Part shown: one piece after another, positions 1 to 6,429 of the stretch
How the letters are laid out: each line of letters opens with the position of its first letter
How positions within the stretch are numbered: the first letter of the stretch is position 1
Origin: Spirochaetota bacterium
GTDB taxonomy: Bacteria > Spirochaetota > B62-G9 > DRHN01
Length of the DNA stretch: 6,928 bases
Assembly (NCBI GenBank): GCA_023136305.1
Contig: JAGLSF010000103.1
Coordinates: 1 to 6,928, forward strand
Direction of reading: 5' to 3'
Notes under the pieces: model-generated
What the model saw: only the letters and a program-made list of their open reading frames with translations
What the model was told of the DNA's origin: nothing
Databases searched by the model: none
Program-made: the position numbers and the translations under genes

Positions 1-338
1 GCGAGTATGGCGTTGGCTCCCAGTCTCCCCTTGTTCTTCGTACCGTCGAGTTCGATCATGATGCTGTCGATATCGACCTGCAGGGTTGCATCGTATGAGA
101 GCAGCTCTGGTGCGATCTCATCGTTTATATTGTCCACCGCTTTCTGTACGCCTTTGCCAAGATAACGGGCCATATCTCCGTCACGGAGCTCAACAGCCTC
201 ATTTTCACCTGTCGATGCCCCGGAAGGCACAGCGGCCCGCCCTGCTATGCCTGTTTCCAACACCACGTCCACTTCCACAGTGGGGTTTCCGCGAGAATCG
301 AGTATTTCTCTTGCAGTAATGCTCTCTATTGCAGACAT
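1..338 (-). CDS. eno: enolase, N-terminal part (truncated by window edge)
   Basis: Enolase (phosphopyruvate hydratase) interconverts 2-phosphoglycerate and phosphoenolpyruvate in glycolysis and gluconeogenesis, in the cytoplasm. Only about the first 112 residues are in the window; the rest lies beyond position 1. The translation begins MSAIESITAREILDSRGNPT. It carries the family's DSRGNPTVEV strand (residues 14-23), the mobile catalytic loop PSGASTGE (38-45) followed by EAVELRDGD (47-55), the YLGKGV segment (59-64), and the LDGTKNKGRLGANAIL segment (97-112). These match the N-terminal capping domain of bacterial enolases without gaps. The ATG at 336-338 is preceded by a good Shine-Dalgarno sequence, GGAGGA (344-349 on the complement). 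It is transcribed away from the plus-strand gene at 589. I found no convincing promoter in the 250-base gap, so its control is unknown. The catalytic and metal-binding barrel domain is not visible here. Confidence 0.97.
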   Translation of the reverse strand, partial: MSAIESITAREILDSRGNPTVEVDVVLETGIAGRAAVPSGASTGENEAVELRDGDMARYLGKGVQKAVDNINDEIAPELLSYDATLQVDIDSIMIELDGTKNKGRLGANAIL

Positions 339-427
339 GCCTGTCCTCCGATACTAGTTTTTTCCTTTGTGTTCCTCTAGGCTGTCAGCTGAAGGTTTGA
401 TGCTCGATCTAAGGTACATAGACATAA

Positions 428-439
428 TTGCATATGCAA
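428..439. repeat. 12-base perfect palindrome in the eno / 589 intergenic gap
   Basis: TTGCATATGCAA reads the same on both strands. It lies about 90 bases upstream of the enolase start and about 150 bases upstream of the divergent gene. A palindrome of this size between divergent genes could be an operator for a dimeric regulator. Nothing in the window identifies such a protein. Confidence 0.4.
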
Positions 440-488
440 GTACTTTCACCCGTTGATCAGGGGTTGGCCTTCATCCCGGAGTCTCCTG

Positions 489-552
489 CCAGGTATTTAG
501 TGTTTACCTGGTTTTCATTCCATACCGATAAGAAAAACAGCAGAACCAGGTA
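489..552. repeat. triple CCAGGTA half-site array upstream of the CheW-like gene
   Basis: CCAGGTA at 489-495 and its exact complement TACCTGG at 505-511 form an inverted repeat separated by 9 bases. A third copy, CCAGGTA, lies at 546-552, and its pairing with 505-513 extends to 9 bases (TACCTGGTT with AACCAGGTA). The first hairpin is followed by TTTT on the plus strand. The array could be a multi-half-site operator, or two mutually exclusive RNA hairpins in the leader of the gene starting at 589. The sequence alone does not decide between these. Confidence 0.45.
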
Positions 553-588
553 CGTATCTATTGAGAGTATAGGTCTCGAACGAGAGAT

Positions 589-2460
589 ATGGGGAACAGA
601 AAAAGCTCGACGCGGATATTGATCTTCAAGGTCGATGAGCGTCGTTTTGGTCTCTTTGAGGATGATATAGCCAGGATCAGGCGATATTCGGATAAGGCGC
701 TAGCCAGACTCGGGAACGGTGGAGAGGAGTACGACATCAGGAGCTTCCGTGAATATCTCTCCATCCCGGAGGATATGTACGCAGCCAAACCAATCCTCAT
801 ACGTCCTCACAAGGGCAGGGACCTTCTCACCGTGGACAGCATATGGAAGAAGCGGCGGGTCAAGACCTATGACATATTTCCGACAAGATTTGATTACATC
901 AAAGAGGTCCTGATCGATAACGAACGCATCCCCGTGTTCAACATTCCGGACCTCCTGCTTTTGGACCCACCCCTTGAGAGTGAGGCGCTCGAGTCGATAA
1001 AAAACGGTATCAAGCCGCCAGCGGATCAGGAAACACCACCATCACCTGAAGAGCAGATTGAACATATCGATGCCATGGAAGGTGAGAGCGTGAGTGCGCA
1101 GGAAGGGGGGGAGGTTGACTCCGAAAAGGACAGCCGCCGTGCAGTACAGGCCGGGGGAGGGGGTTTTTCCTATGTGCTGCTGGCATTGTCCTTCACCGCA
1201 CTGTTTGTTGTTGGGTTCTTCATTTTCCGTTCGGAGTACTTTGATGAATTGTGGCCGGGGAGTCGGCCAGGCATAGCCAGGTCGGTGCATACACCCGATC
1301 ATGTACTTCCCTATCTCTCCCACCAATCAAGGCTTCAGGTCCAGCAGAATGTGTATGAACTGCTGCAGAAAAAGAAGGGGGAACTGGAAGAGGTTGAAAC
1401 GGCCCTGATTGTACTCGAGTCAGAGAAGAACGGCTTTCTCAGGAATATGGAAGAGCGCAATGTGGTCTTTGATGAACATATCAGTGTTTTCGATGTCGAT
1501 GAATCTCACAAGGGGTTGAAATCGGTTGTGGATTTTGCCAGGAACAAGGTCTCCTTCAAAGGAGAGGCTAGGCAGCGATCCGACCACTTTCTCGCCATGT
1601 ATAAGCGGAGAAAGGGGTATCTCATGAGAGCAAAACAGGAGCATGAACTGCAGATGGCTGAACTGGCTGCCTTCAGTCAGGACATTGCAGCCCCGGTGAC
1701 ACATGGACAACCCCTCTATACCGAGGCTCTGTATATAGACGAGGCAAAATCCAATCGAATCAATCGTTTTCTCTTTCTCCTTGAAAGGGGAGATTATGAC
1801 GGTTCTCTGAAGACGCTTGAGGCAGCCTCCGTGCTACCCTTCAGTGAGGAGGAGAAGGCATCACAGCTTCTTATCAGGCAACTTCTCGTGGTGCTCAATA
1901 AGTATGGGGAGCAGATTGAATTGCTCGAGGACAATGGGCCCTTCGATGATATAAAGCTTTCCTATTTAAACGAGGATTATGGCGGGGCTCTGCGCAAGGT
2001 CAGAGAGTTGGAAGAAGAGTATTTTATCAAACCACTCCTCAGCGGTCTTAAAAATGCCCTCTATACAAACATGGAGATTAACCGGCAGATCGAAGGGGAC
2101 ATTGCACTGCATGGAAAAGTAACTGAGCTGACGGGAAAAGTTGCCCAGCTTGAAAAAAATGGTGAATATGCCAAGGCAATCGACATCTATGAGAGCCTCC
2201 TGATCTTCCCTCTCCCCTCATATGACCGTGAATATATCCTGAACAGGGTCCATTCTCTCTGGCTCGAGGTAGAGCTGAGAAGAATGAAACGTGAACAGAA
2301 CACCAAGGCAATAAAGTACCTCGAAAGTGCCCGTATACTCAACAGGGAGGGTAATGAGAAGGGGGCAATCGAGTATTACAGGATGCTTCTCATCGAATGC
2401 CCTCACTCTGATTTTGTAAGCGATGCTGTTGATGAGATCATGAACCTCGCATCCATGTGA
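589..2460 (+). CDS. membrane-anchored protein: CheW-like N-domain, one TM helix, coiled coil and TPR-like C-terminus
   Basis: I do not recognise a named family for this 623-residue protein. Residues 8-125 resemble a CheW-like beta-barrel: an opening strand ILIFKVDERRFGL, then LLTVDSIWKKRRV, and RIPVFNIPDLLLL near the end. Residues 126-190 are an acidic, proline-rich, low-complexity linker. About 192-213 (FSYVLLALSFTALFVVGFFIF) is a single hydrophobic helix. There is no N-terminal signal peptide, so the CheW-like part should be cytoplasmic and the rest extracytoplasmic. Residues 245-290 and 340-360 look coiled-coil. About 522-540 (NGEYAKAIDIYESLL) and 575-605 (YLESARILNREGNEKGAIEYYRMLL) look like TPR-type helix pairs. 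The ATG at 589 follows an in-frame TGA nine codons upstream, so no earlier start is available; its Shine-Dalgarno is weak. The 3' end overlaps folA by 23 bases, convergently. A role linking a chemoreceptor-like or kinase array to the envelope is a guess from architecture only. Confidence 0.85.
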   Translation: MGNRKSSTRILIFKVDERRFGLFEDDIARIRRYSDKALARLGNGGEEYDIRSFREYLSIPEDMYAAKPILIRPHKGRDLLTVDSIWKKRRVKTYDIFPTRFDYIKEVLIDNERIPVFNIPDLLLLDPPLESEALESIKNGIKPPADQETPPSPEEQIEHIDAMEGESVSAQEGGEVDSEKDSRRAVQAGGGGFSYVLLALSFTALFVVGFFIFRSEYFDELWPGSRPGIARSVHTPDHVLPYLSHQSRLQVQQNVYELLQKKKGELEEVETALIVLESEKNGFLRNMEERNVVFDEHISVFDVDESHKGLKSVVDFARNKVSFKGEARQRSDHFLAMYKRRKGYLMRAKQEHELQMAELAAFSQDIAAPVTHGQPLYTEALYIDEAKSNRINRFLFLLERGDYDGSLKTLEAASVLPFSEEEKASQLLIRQLLVVLNKYGEQIELLEDNGPFDDIKLSYLNEDYGGALRKVRELEEEYFIKPLLSGLKNALYTNMEINRQIEGDIALHGKVTELTGKVAQLEKNGEYAKAIDIYESLLIFPLPSYDREYILNRVHSLWLEVELRRMKREQNTKAIKYLESARILNREGNEKGAIEYYRMLLIECPHSDFVSDAVDEIMNLASM

Positions 2461-2977
2461 CAGGCCTATCCGGATGCTTATGCTCTTTTAAGTCTTTCCG
2501 ATCGTAGATCAGGAAGGTGAAGGGGATATCACCGCTGTGCTTTTCCTCGAAGACTACTGTAAACTCATTCTCTGGTATGGGGGGCATGAATGTATCTCCG
2601 TCATAATCCCGGTGCACTCTGGTGAGATATATCCGGTCAATGAGGCCCATGGTGTCTCTGAAAACCTGCCGCCCACCTATGATGAAGATCTCCCTGTGTC
2701 CCTCCGCTCTGAGGGTGTTCAGCGCGTCGTCCAATGAGTGAGAGATGTGTGCCCCGGGGACACTGAACTCTTCCCTCCTGGTGATGATGACGTTCTTTCT
2801 TCCGGGAAGAATCCTGCCTATGGACTCGTAGGTCTTTCTGCCCATGAGGACGGGATGCCCTTCTGTATGACGTTTGAACCAGGCGAAGTCCTCATGGATA
2901 TGCCATGGCAGATGGTTGTCCCTGCCGATGACATTATTTTGAGAAACAGCAACAATGATGGACAGTCGAGCAGGCAA
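2438..2977 (-). CDS. folA: dihydrofolate reductase
   Basis: DHFR reduces dihydrofolate to tetrahydrofolate with NADPH, supplying the cofactor for thymidylate, purine and one-carbon reactions in the cytoplasm. The 179-residue product (most bacterial enzymes are about 160) shows the IIVAVSQNNVIG opening strand and Met20-like loop (7-18). It also has LPWHIHEDFAWFK with W25 and the catalytic acid D30 (equivalent to E. coli W22 and D27), and the NADPH-binding MGRKTYESIGRILPGR (45-60). FIIGGRQVF (98-106) and GDTFMP (127-132) complete the fold. The start is TTG (2975-2977): an in-frame TAG lies only a few codons upstream, and no ATG or GTG precedes the conserved strand. A G-rich GGGGGTG about 10 bases upstream may serve as the ribosome binding site. 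The extra C-terminal tail (about 163-179) runs into the end of the convergent gene. It lies 113 bases downstream of the receiver gene on the same strand. Confidence 0.95.
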   Translation of the reverse strand: MPARLSIIVAVSQNNVIGRDNHLPWHIHEDFAWFKRHTEGHPVLMGRKTYESIGRILPGRKNVIITRREEFSVPGAHISHSLDDALNTLRAEGHREIFIIGGRQVFRDTMGLIDRIYLTRVHRDYDGDTFMPPIPENEFTVVFEEKHSGDIPFTFLIYDRKDLKEHKHPDRPVTWMRGS

Positions 2978-3090
2978 GGGAGAGATGCACCCCCGGTCAG
3001 TAGTCCATATTCTCTATGGCCTGTATCTGCTTCTTTGCAACTTCGTTGTCCTTATCAACGGCGAGAATGTATGTGTCTGGTACCTGAGTA

Positions 3091-4494
3091 CTATTGAAAT
3101 AACTTCTCGAGCTTCCGGGTGTCGACGGGACTTTTCAGGAATCCGCTCACACCGAGTGAGATAGCCTCTTTCACAGTGTCAACCTGGACAGATTTACCGG
3201 TGATGATGAAGTTGCACGATTTCAGCGTATCCAGTTTTTGTACGGCACGTACTAAGTCGAGCCCTCTTCCGTCTTTGAGTTCGAGGTCAACGACCATGAA
3301 GTCAAACATGGTGGCAGTGGTGATTTTCAACGCTTCTGTTATGTTGGAGGATTCCTTCACGGGAAAGCCATGGGATGAGAAAAAGCCGCTCAGGTTTTCC
3401 AGCTCCTCTCTATCGCTGTTCACAATGAGAATGTTTATTTTAAGGAGCTTCTTGGATTCGTAGTCCATGAGCTGTTCAGGTATCATGACACCGGTCAGAT
3501 GAATAGCATCGAGTACCACGTCCACATCCTCATCGGCACTGATCTGATGGTCAGTGTCGAGCCTCGCCCTCCTCGTATAGTAGAGGGACTTGACGCCTCT
3601 GTTCCGCAAGGCATTCAGTTCCTGCTGTGTAAAGCTCTTGCCCCTTTCCTTTATCCTTTTTCCCTGTGCATCGTACACATCCTTGAAGAGCACGGAATTA
3701 GGCTGAAGAAACTCCAACCGGATCCCCTCTTCACCCTCTTTCAAATAAAGCGCTTTAAGTTTGTTCAGGCCTTCGATATAGTTGTCAACGATTTCAAAGC
3801 GGGATGCAACGGGATCCTGAGCAATGAGTTGTGTGATGTGCTCACTGGAGGTAAGCACCTTGAAGTTATCGGGTGGTGTGTCCTTGAAGAACGTGGCGAA
3901 ACTGAAGATTTTGCCGAAAGACTCCTGTGAGAGCCCATCTTTCTCTAGATCATATATAATAATGTAGAATCTCTTTGTCAGTGTTTTGTCGGCAAGTGCA
4001 ATATCGAGTATCCTGTACTTGAGAGAGACGAGTTCCAGCTGCGTCAAATGGCCCCGGAGCTCGACGATAATGACCCCGTCCCGTATATAGACCTCAGAGG
4101 TCAGGTGTCGCGTATCCTTGGTGAAAGGAACCCGGAGGAATTCCGATATGCGCAGGTGAAGCCTGTCGAGAGCAATCGGCTTCTGTACGGTGTCAATTAT
4201 TTCATCAAGATGCCTTGCTGTTTCAGCAACATTGTCGTTCTTTTTTGTTATGAGGAGTACGGGTATTTTCCCCTTCCCGACCATATTCCTCATCCTTTCC
4301 AGGAATGCCTGGGTGTCCAGATCATTTAAATCATTTGAAAGGAGGATGAGGTCCGGCGGGCTGCTGCGAATTGCACCGATACCGAGCTGGCCGCTCTTCG
4401 CGCGGGATGTTTCATATCCAGCAGCTCGGAGGTACTCGGCAATCTTCAGGGTGACGTAGTCGTTTTTTTCGACGATGAGTATGGATTTCGGCAT
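3091..4494 (-). CDS. double receiver-like protein with central STAS-like and linker domains
   Basis: This is a 467-residue cytoplasmic signalling protein with no recognisable DNA-binding or enzymatic output domain. Residues 3-120 form a receiver fold, but the position of the phosphoacceptor aspartate is serine (S53 in LILLSNDLNDLD) and the acidic pair is E9-K10. T83 and K105 of the switch are kept, so this is probably a pseudo-receiver. Residues about 133-245 resemble a STAS-type alpha/beta domain (VIIVELRGHL, then FYIIIYDLEKDGLS, then FEIVDNYIEGLNKL). Residues 255-308 resemble the small domain often found before HD-GYP modules (SVLFKDVYDAQGKRI...ALRNRGVKSLYY). Residues 353-467 are a second receiver with D403 in VVDLELKDGRG, T432 and K454, but N359-S360 where the acidic pair should be. 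The ATG start gives a natural receiver opening (MPKSILIVEKND), though the Shine-Dalgarno is weak. It lies 85 bases after the symporter gene and 113 bases before folA. It may act as a scaffold or partner-switch regulator, which is inference. Confidence 0.85.
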   Translation of the reverse strand: MPKSILIVEKNDYVTLKIAEYLRAAGYETSRAKSGQLGIGAIRSSPPDLILLSNDLNDLDTQAFLERMRNMVGKGKIPVLLITKKNDNVAETARHLDEIIDTVQKPIALDRLHLRISEFLRVPFTKDTRHLTSEVYIRDGVIIVELRGHLTQLELVSLKYRILDIALADKTLTKRFYIIIYDLEKDGLSQESFGKIFSFATFFKDTPPDNFKVLTSSEHITQLIAQDPVASRFEIVDNYIEGLNKLKALYLKEGEEGIRLEFLQPNSVLFKDVYDAQGKRIKERGKSFTQQELNALRNRGVKSLYYTRRARLDTDHQISADEDVDVVLDAIHLTGVMIPEQLMDYESKKLLKINILIVNSDREELENLSGFFSSHGFPVKESSNITEALKITTATMFDFMVVDLELKDGRGLDLVRAVQKLDTLKSCNFIITGKSVQVDTVKEAISLGVSGFLKSPVDTRKLEKLFQ

Positions 4495-4531
4495 CGGTGT
4501 ACCACATACGGGAATCGAGTTACATGTACAG

Positions 4532-4560
4532 TATATACCAGTTTGTGTGAAAAGTGCGAA
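4532..4560 (-). promoter_or_regulatory. candidate sigma70-type promoter for the receiver-like gene
   Basis: On the minus strand, TTCGCA (4555-4560) is followed after 17 bases by TATATA (4532-4537). TGG immediately precedes the -10, giving an extended -10 match. It lies about 40 bases upstream of the ATG of the receiver-like gene, in the gap after the symporter stop codon. If used, it lets the receiver gene and folA be transcribed independently of the attenuated symporter. Each hexamer matches consensus at only four of six positions. Confidence 0.45.
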
Positions 4561-4579
4561 TAACCGAGATGATTTACAC

Positions 4580-6232
4580 TCACCGGGTATGTTGCACAGC
4601 CGGTTTCTCTGCCCCTGTTTTTCTGTTCAGGAACAGCTTGTAGGCAAGGGAGAGCAAAATCCCAAGTGCAAAGAAATACCAGACCCAGAGGGGAAGCCCG
4701 CCCACGAGAATGGGCCTGCGGCCCCAGTTCCAGAAGTCATTCCCGAGGATGAAGAGTATGGCAAACACGGGAACCCAGGGAAGTGCCCTTCGGTCAATGC
4801 TGAAGACGATAGCGGTATTCTCATTTACTGAAGGTGTGCACACACTGACAATCGCAAGGACGGCAGCTGTTGCTCCCAGTACGGGAACAACTGGTAATAT
4901 ACCCTCTGTGTGTATGAACCCGAAATAGTATCCGAGCACCATCGCCTCACCGATGAGTATGCTTGCAGCGGCTCCATACTTGTTCGCCCCTTTCCAGTAC
5001 AGCCCTGCTATGACCGCGGGGGCGAGTACCGCAAGACCGTTGAAAGATGTCTTTTCGATGAATTCCAGTATGGTTTGCGGATTCCCCCCCCGCAGCTCCC
5101 GCATGGCAATCAGAAACCCGAGAATACCGAGAACGATGATCGTGATTTTCTCCTTCAGAACCTCGTTCTTCTTGATCTTGATGAAATCACTGGTAATCAT
5201 GGAGGTAAGGGTGAGGAGCTGGGAGTCCATGGTGGACATGAGTGCGGCGATGCTTCCGGTGAGAAGAATTGTCCCGAGTATGACCCCTGTATACTTGCCG
5301 AGCAGCATCGGAAAAATCGTATCCGTTACCTCCCGAGTCAGATCCGGAAATGTTCCCCTGCCCAGCACACCTATGGAGACCGTCAGGAAGAAGAGGAAGG
5401 TCGTTATAATCGGATAAAGTACGATTGTCGAATTCAGGGTCTCCTCATCCCTGGCTGCCATGAACCTCTGAAACAACTGGGGAAACATCGGGTCTGCAAA
5501 GAACCAGAGAAACATGTATCCGAACCATATCCCATAGGGCATGGCATTGTTCATACCTGGTCGCGAGAGGAGATCGGGAAAATCAACGAACACCCGCTGA
5601 TGGGTGGATACGAAACCCCCGCTTCTACCCGCTATAAGCAGAAAAGCGATGAGGGTGAAGAGTATCATCATGAGTCCCTGAATGAGGTCGGTCCATACAA
5701 TGGAGCGCAGGCCTCCGAGAGCAACATAGGTGACGACGAAAACTGTAATGAGCGCTGCTCCGAGAATATTGGGGATTCCAATGAGGGAATGAAGCGAGTT
5801 CCCGCTGGCTATGGCCTGTATCGATATATAGGGCAGGGTGAATACGATCATGACGAGGGAAAAGAGCTTCTTCAGAAAGGGTGAATTGTATCGATCGAAC
5901 ATGAAATCCGAAGGGGTGATGTAATTGCGCTCCCTTGAGAGTTTGAGGATTTTGCTACCAATTATAAAGAACGACAGGGCCATAAACCCGGTTCCGAAGC
6001 CCATGACCGGGTAAAAGGAATAGCCTATCCTGTATCCGGCACCGGAGAACCCGAATATGGTAAATGCACTGAAGTTCGTTGCTGCCATGGTGAAAAACAG
6101 CGTGAGCTTTGAAAGGTTTCTCCCCGCAAGGAAAAACTCAACCTTGTTTAGTTTGGCCCTCTTTCTGACAATCACTCCAATGACGAGGGTCAAGAGCAGG
6201 TACGCGAGAACGATGAAGATCCTTTTATCCAT
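4580..6232 (-). CDS. sodium:solute symporter family (SSS) transporter
   Basis: This is a 550-residue polytopic inner-membrane protein of the sodium:solute symporter family (LeuT-like fold), expected to couple Na+ entry to uptake of a small organic solute. Hydrophobic helices run through nearly the whole length, about 13 in number. Family signatures are FFLAGRNLSKLTLFFTMAAT (33-52), the GGLRSIVWTDLIQG stretch (173-186), and AALMSTMDSQLLTLTSMITSDF (329-350). The last of these includes the S333/T334 region where the family binds sodium. The substrate cannot be read from the sequence. I place the start at the ATG at 6230-6232, because GGGGAG lies six bases upstream and the product begins with a normal cytoplasmic-side MDKRIF followed by helix 1. 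A longer frame starting with TTG at 6271 would run through the leader terminator and is unlikely. The gene is divergent from a corrinoid protein gene and is preceded by an apparent attenuator. It contains an 8-G run at codons for RGG (381-383). Confidence 0.93.
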   Translation of the reverse strand: MDKRIFIVLAYLLLTLVIGVIVRKRAKLNKVEFFLAGRNLSKLTLFFTMAATNFSAFTIFGFSGAGYRIGYSFYPVMGFGTGFMALSFFIIGSKILKLSRERNYITPSDFMFDRYNSPFLKKLFSLVMIVFTLPYISIQAIASGNSLHSLIGIPNILGAALITVFVVTYVALGGLRSIVWTDLIQGLMMILFTLIAFLLIAGRSGGFVSTHQRVFVDFPDLLSRPGMNNAMPYGIWFGYMFLWFFADPMFPQLFQRFMAARDEETLNSTIVLYPIITTFLFFLTVSIGVLGRGTFPDLTREVTDTIFPMLLGKYTGVILGTILLTGSIAALMSTMDSQLLTLTSMITSDFIKIKKNEVLKEKITIIVLGILGFLIAMRELRGGNPQTILEFIEKTSFNGLAVLAPAVIAGLYWKGANKYGAAASILIGEAMVLGYYFGFIHTEGILPVVPVLGATAAVLAIVSVCTPSVNENTAIVFSIDRRALPWVPVFAILFILGNDFWNWGRRPILVGGLPLWVWYFFALGILLSLAYKLFLNRKTGAEKPAVQHTR

Positions 6233-6261
6233 GGCTTTCTCCCCTATTAAAAAAGCCATCC
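6231..6261 (-). promoter_or_regulatory. alternative hairpin covering the symporter start codon
   Basis: The 3' arm of the leader terminator, ATGGCTTT (6259-6252 on the complement), can instead pair over 8 bases with AAAGCCAT (6238-6231). That segment contains the first two bases of the start codon. The 13-base loop then holds the ribosome binding site GGGGAG (6239-6244). The two structures share one arm and cannot form together. This is seen directly as repeats; its use in the cell is inferred. Confidence 0.5.
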
Positions 6262-6287
6262 AACCCATCAAGGGTCTGGATGGCTTT
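6249..6287 (-). terminator. intrinsic terminator in the symporter leader (attenuator)
   Basis: On the minus strand, AAAGCCATCC (6287-6278) pairs perfectly with GGATGGCTTT (6261-6252). A smaller inner pairing of ACCC with GGGT sits in the loop. The hairpin is followed at once by a run of six T. There is no minus-strand gene upstream for it to end, and it sits between a good promoter and the symporter ribosome binding site. It therefore most likely controls read-through into the symporter. The plus-strand reading lacks a T run after the stem. Confidence 0.75.
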
Positions 6288-6312
6288 CACCTGGCATAAC
6301 CCATTCTGATTT

Positions 6313-6341
6313 ATCCTACAGGCAAAGAGGGCGCCTGTCAA
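6313..6341 (-). promoter_or_regulatory. sigma70-type promoter for the symporter gene
   Basis: A perfect -35 TTGACA (6336-6341, complement) is separated by 17 bases from TAGGAT (6313-6318, complement). Transcription would start near 6306. That gives a leader of about 74 bases that contains the terminator hairpin before the ribosome binding site. Confidence 0.7.
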
Positions 6342-6400
6342 CCCAGTTGTGATGGTCTTCCCATGCCCGGAAGCGCATTCAATGAAAATGATATTTGTCA

Positions 6401-6429
6401 TTGACCAGATATTAATATTTGTATATTAT
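6401..6429 (+). promoter_or_regulatory. sigma70-type promoter for the corrinoid protein gene
   Basis: TTGACC (6401-6406), a 17-base spacer and TATTAT (6424-6429) make a near-consensus promoter. Transcription would start near 6436, giving an untranslated leader of about 31 bases, too short for a cobalamin riboswitch. The spacer contains the palindrome ATATTAATAT (6409-6418), a possible operator. The -35 is only 59 bases from that of the divergent symporter promoter, so one regulator could affect both. Confidence 0.7.

Noticed and set aside
411..439. Promoter TTGCAT-17-TACCTT for eno on the minus strand
   Set aside because: The -35 is part of the palindrome and the -10 matches consensus at only three of six positions.
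505..535. Promoter TTTACC-17-CGATAA for the CheW-like gene
   Set aside because: The -10 match is poor, and the -35 overlaps the CCAGGTA inverted repeat. Not strong enough to annotate.
574..585. Short inverted repeat TCTCG-AA-CGAGA just before the start at 589
   Set aside because: The stem is five bases with a two-base loop, which is too tight for a stable RNA hairpin and easily a chance occurrence.
4910..5884. 324-residue open frame on the plus strand
   Set aside because: It is antisense to the symporter, whose strand carries clear family motifs. Its own translation is low in hydrophobic structure and matches no family I recognise.
6233..6271. Upstream TTG start for the symporter giving 13 more residues
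   Set aside because: It would begin inside the terminator hairpin and lacks a ribosome binding site. The ATG at 6232 has GGGGAG at ideal spacing.
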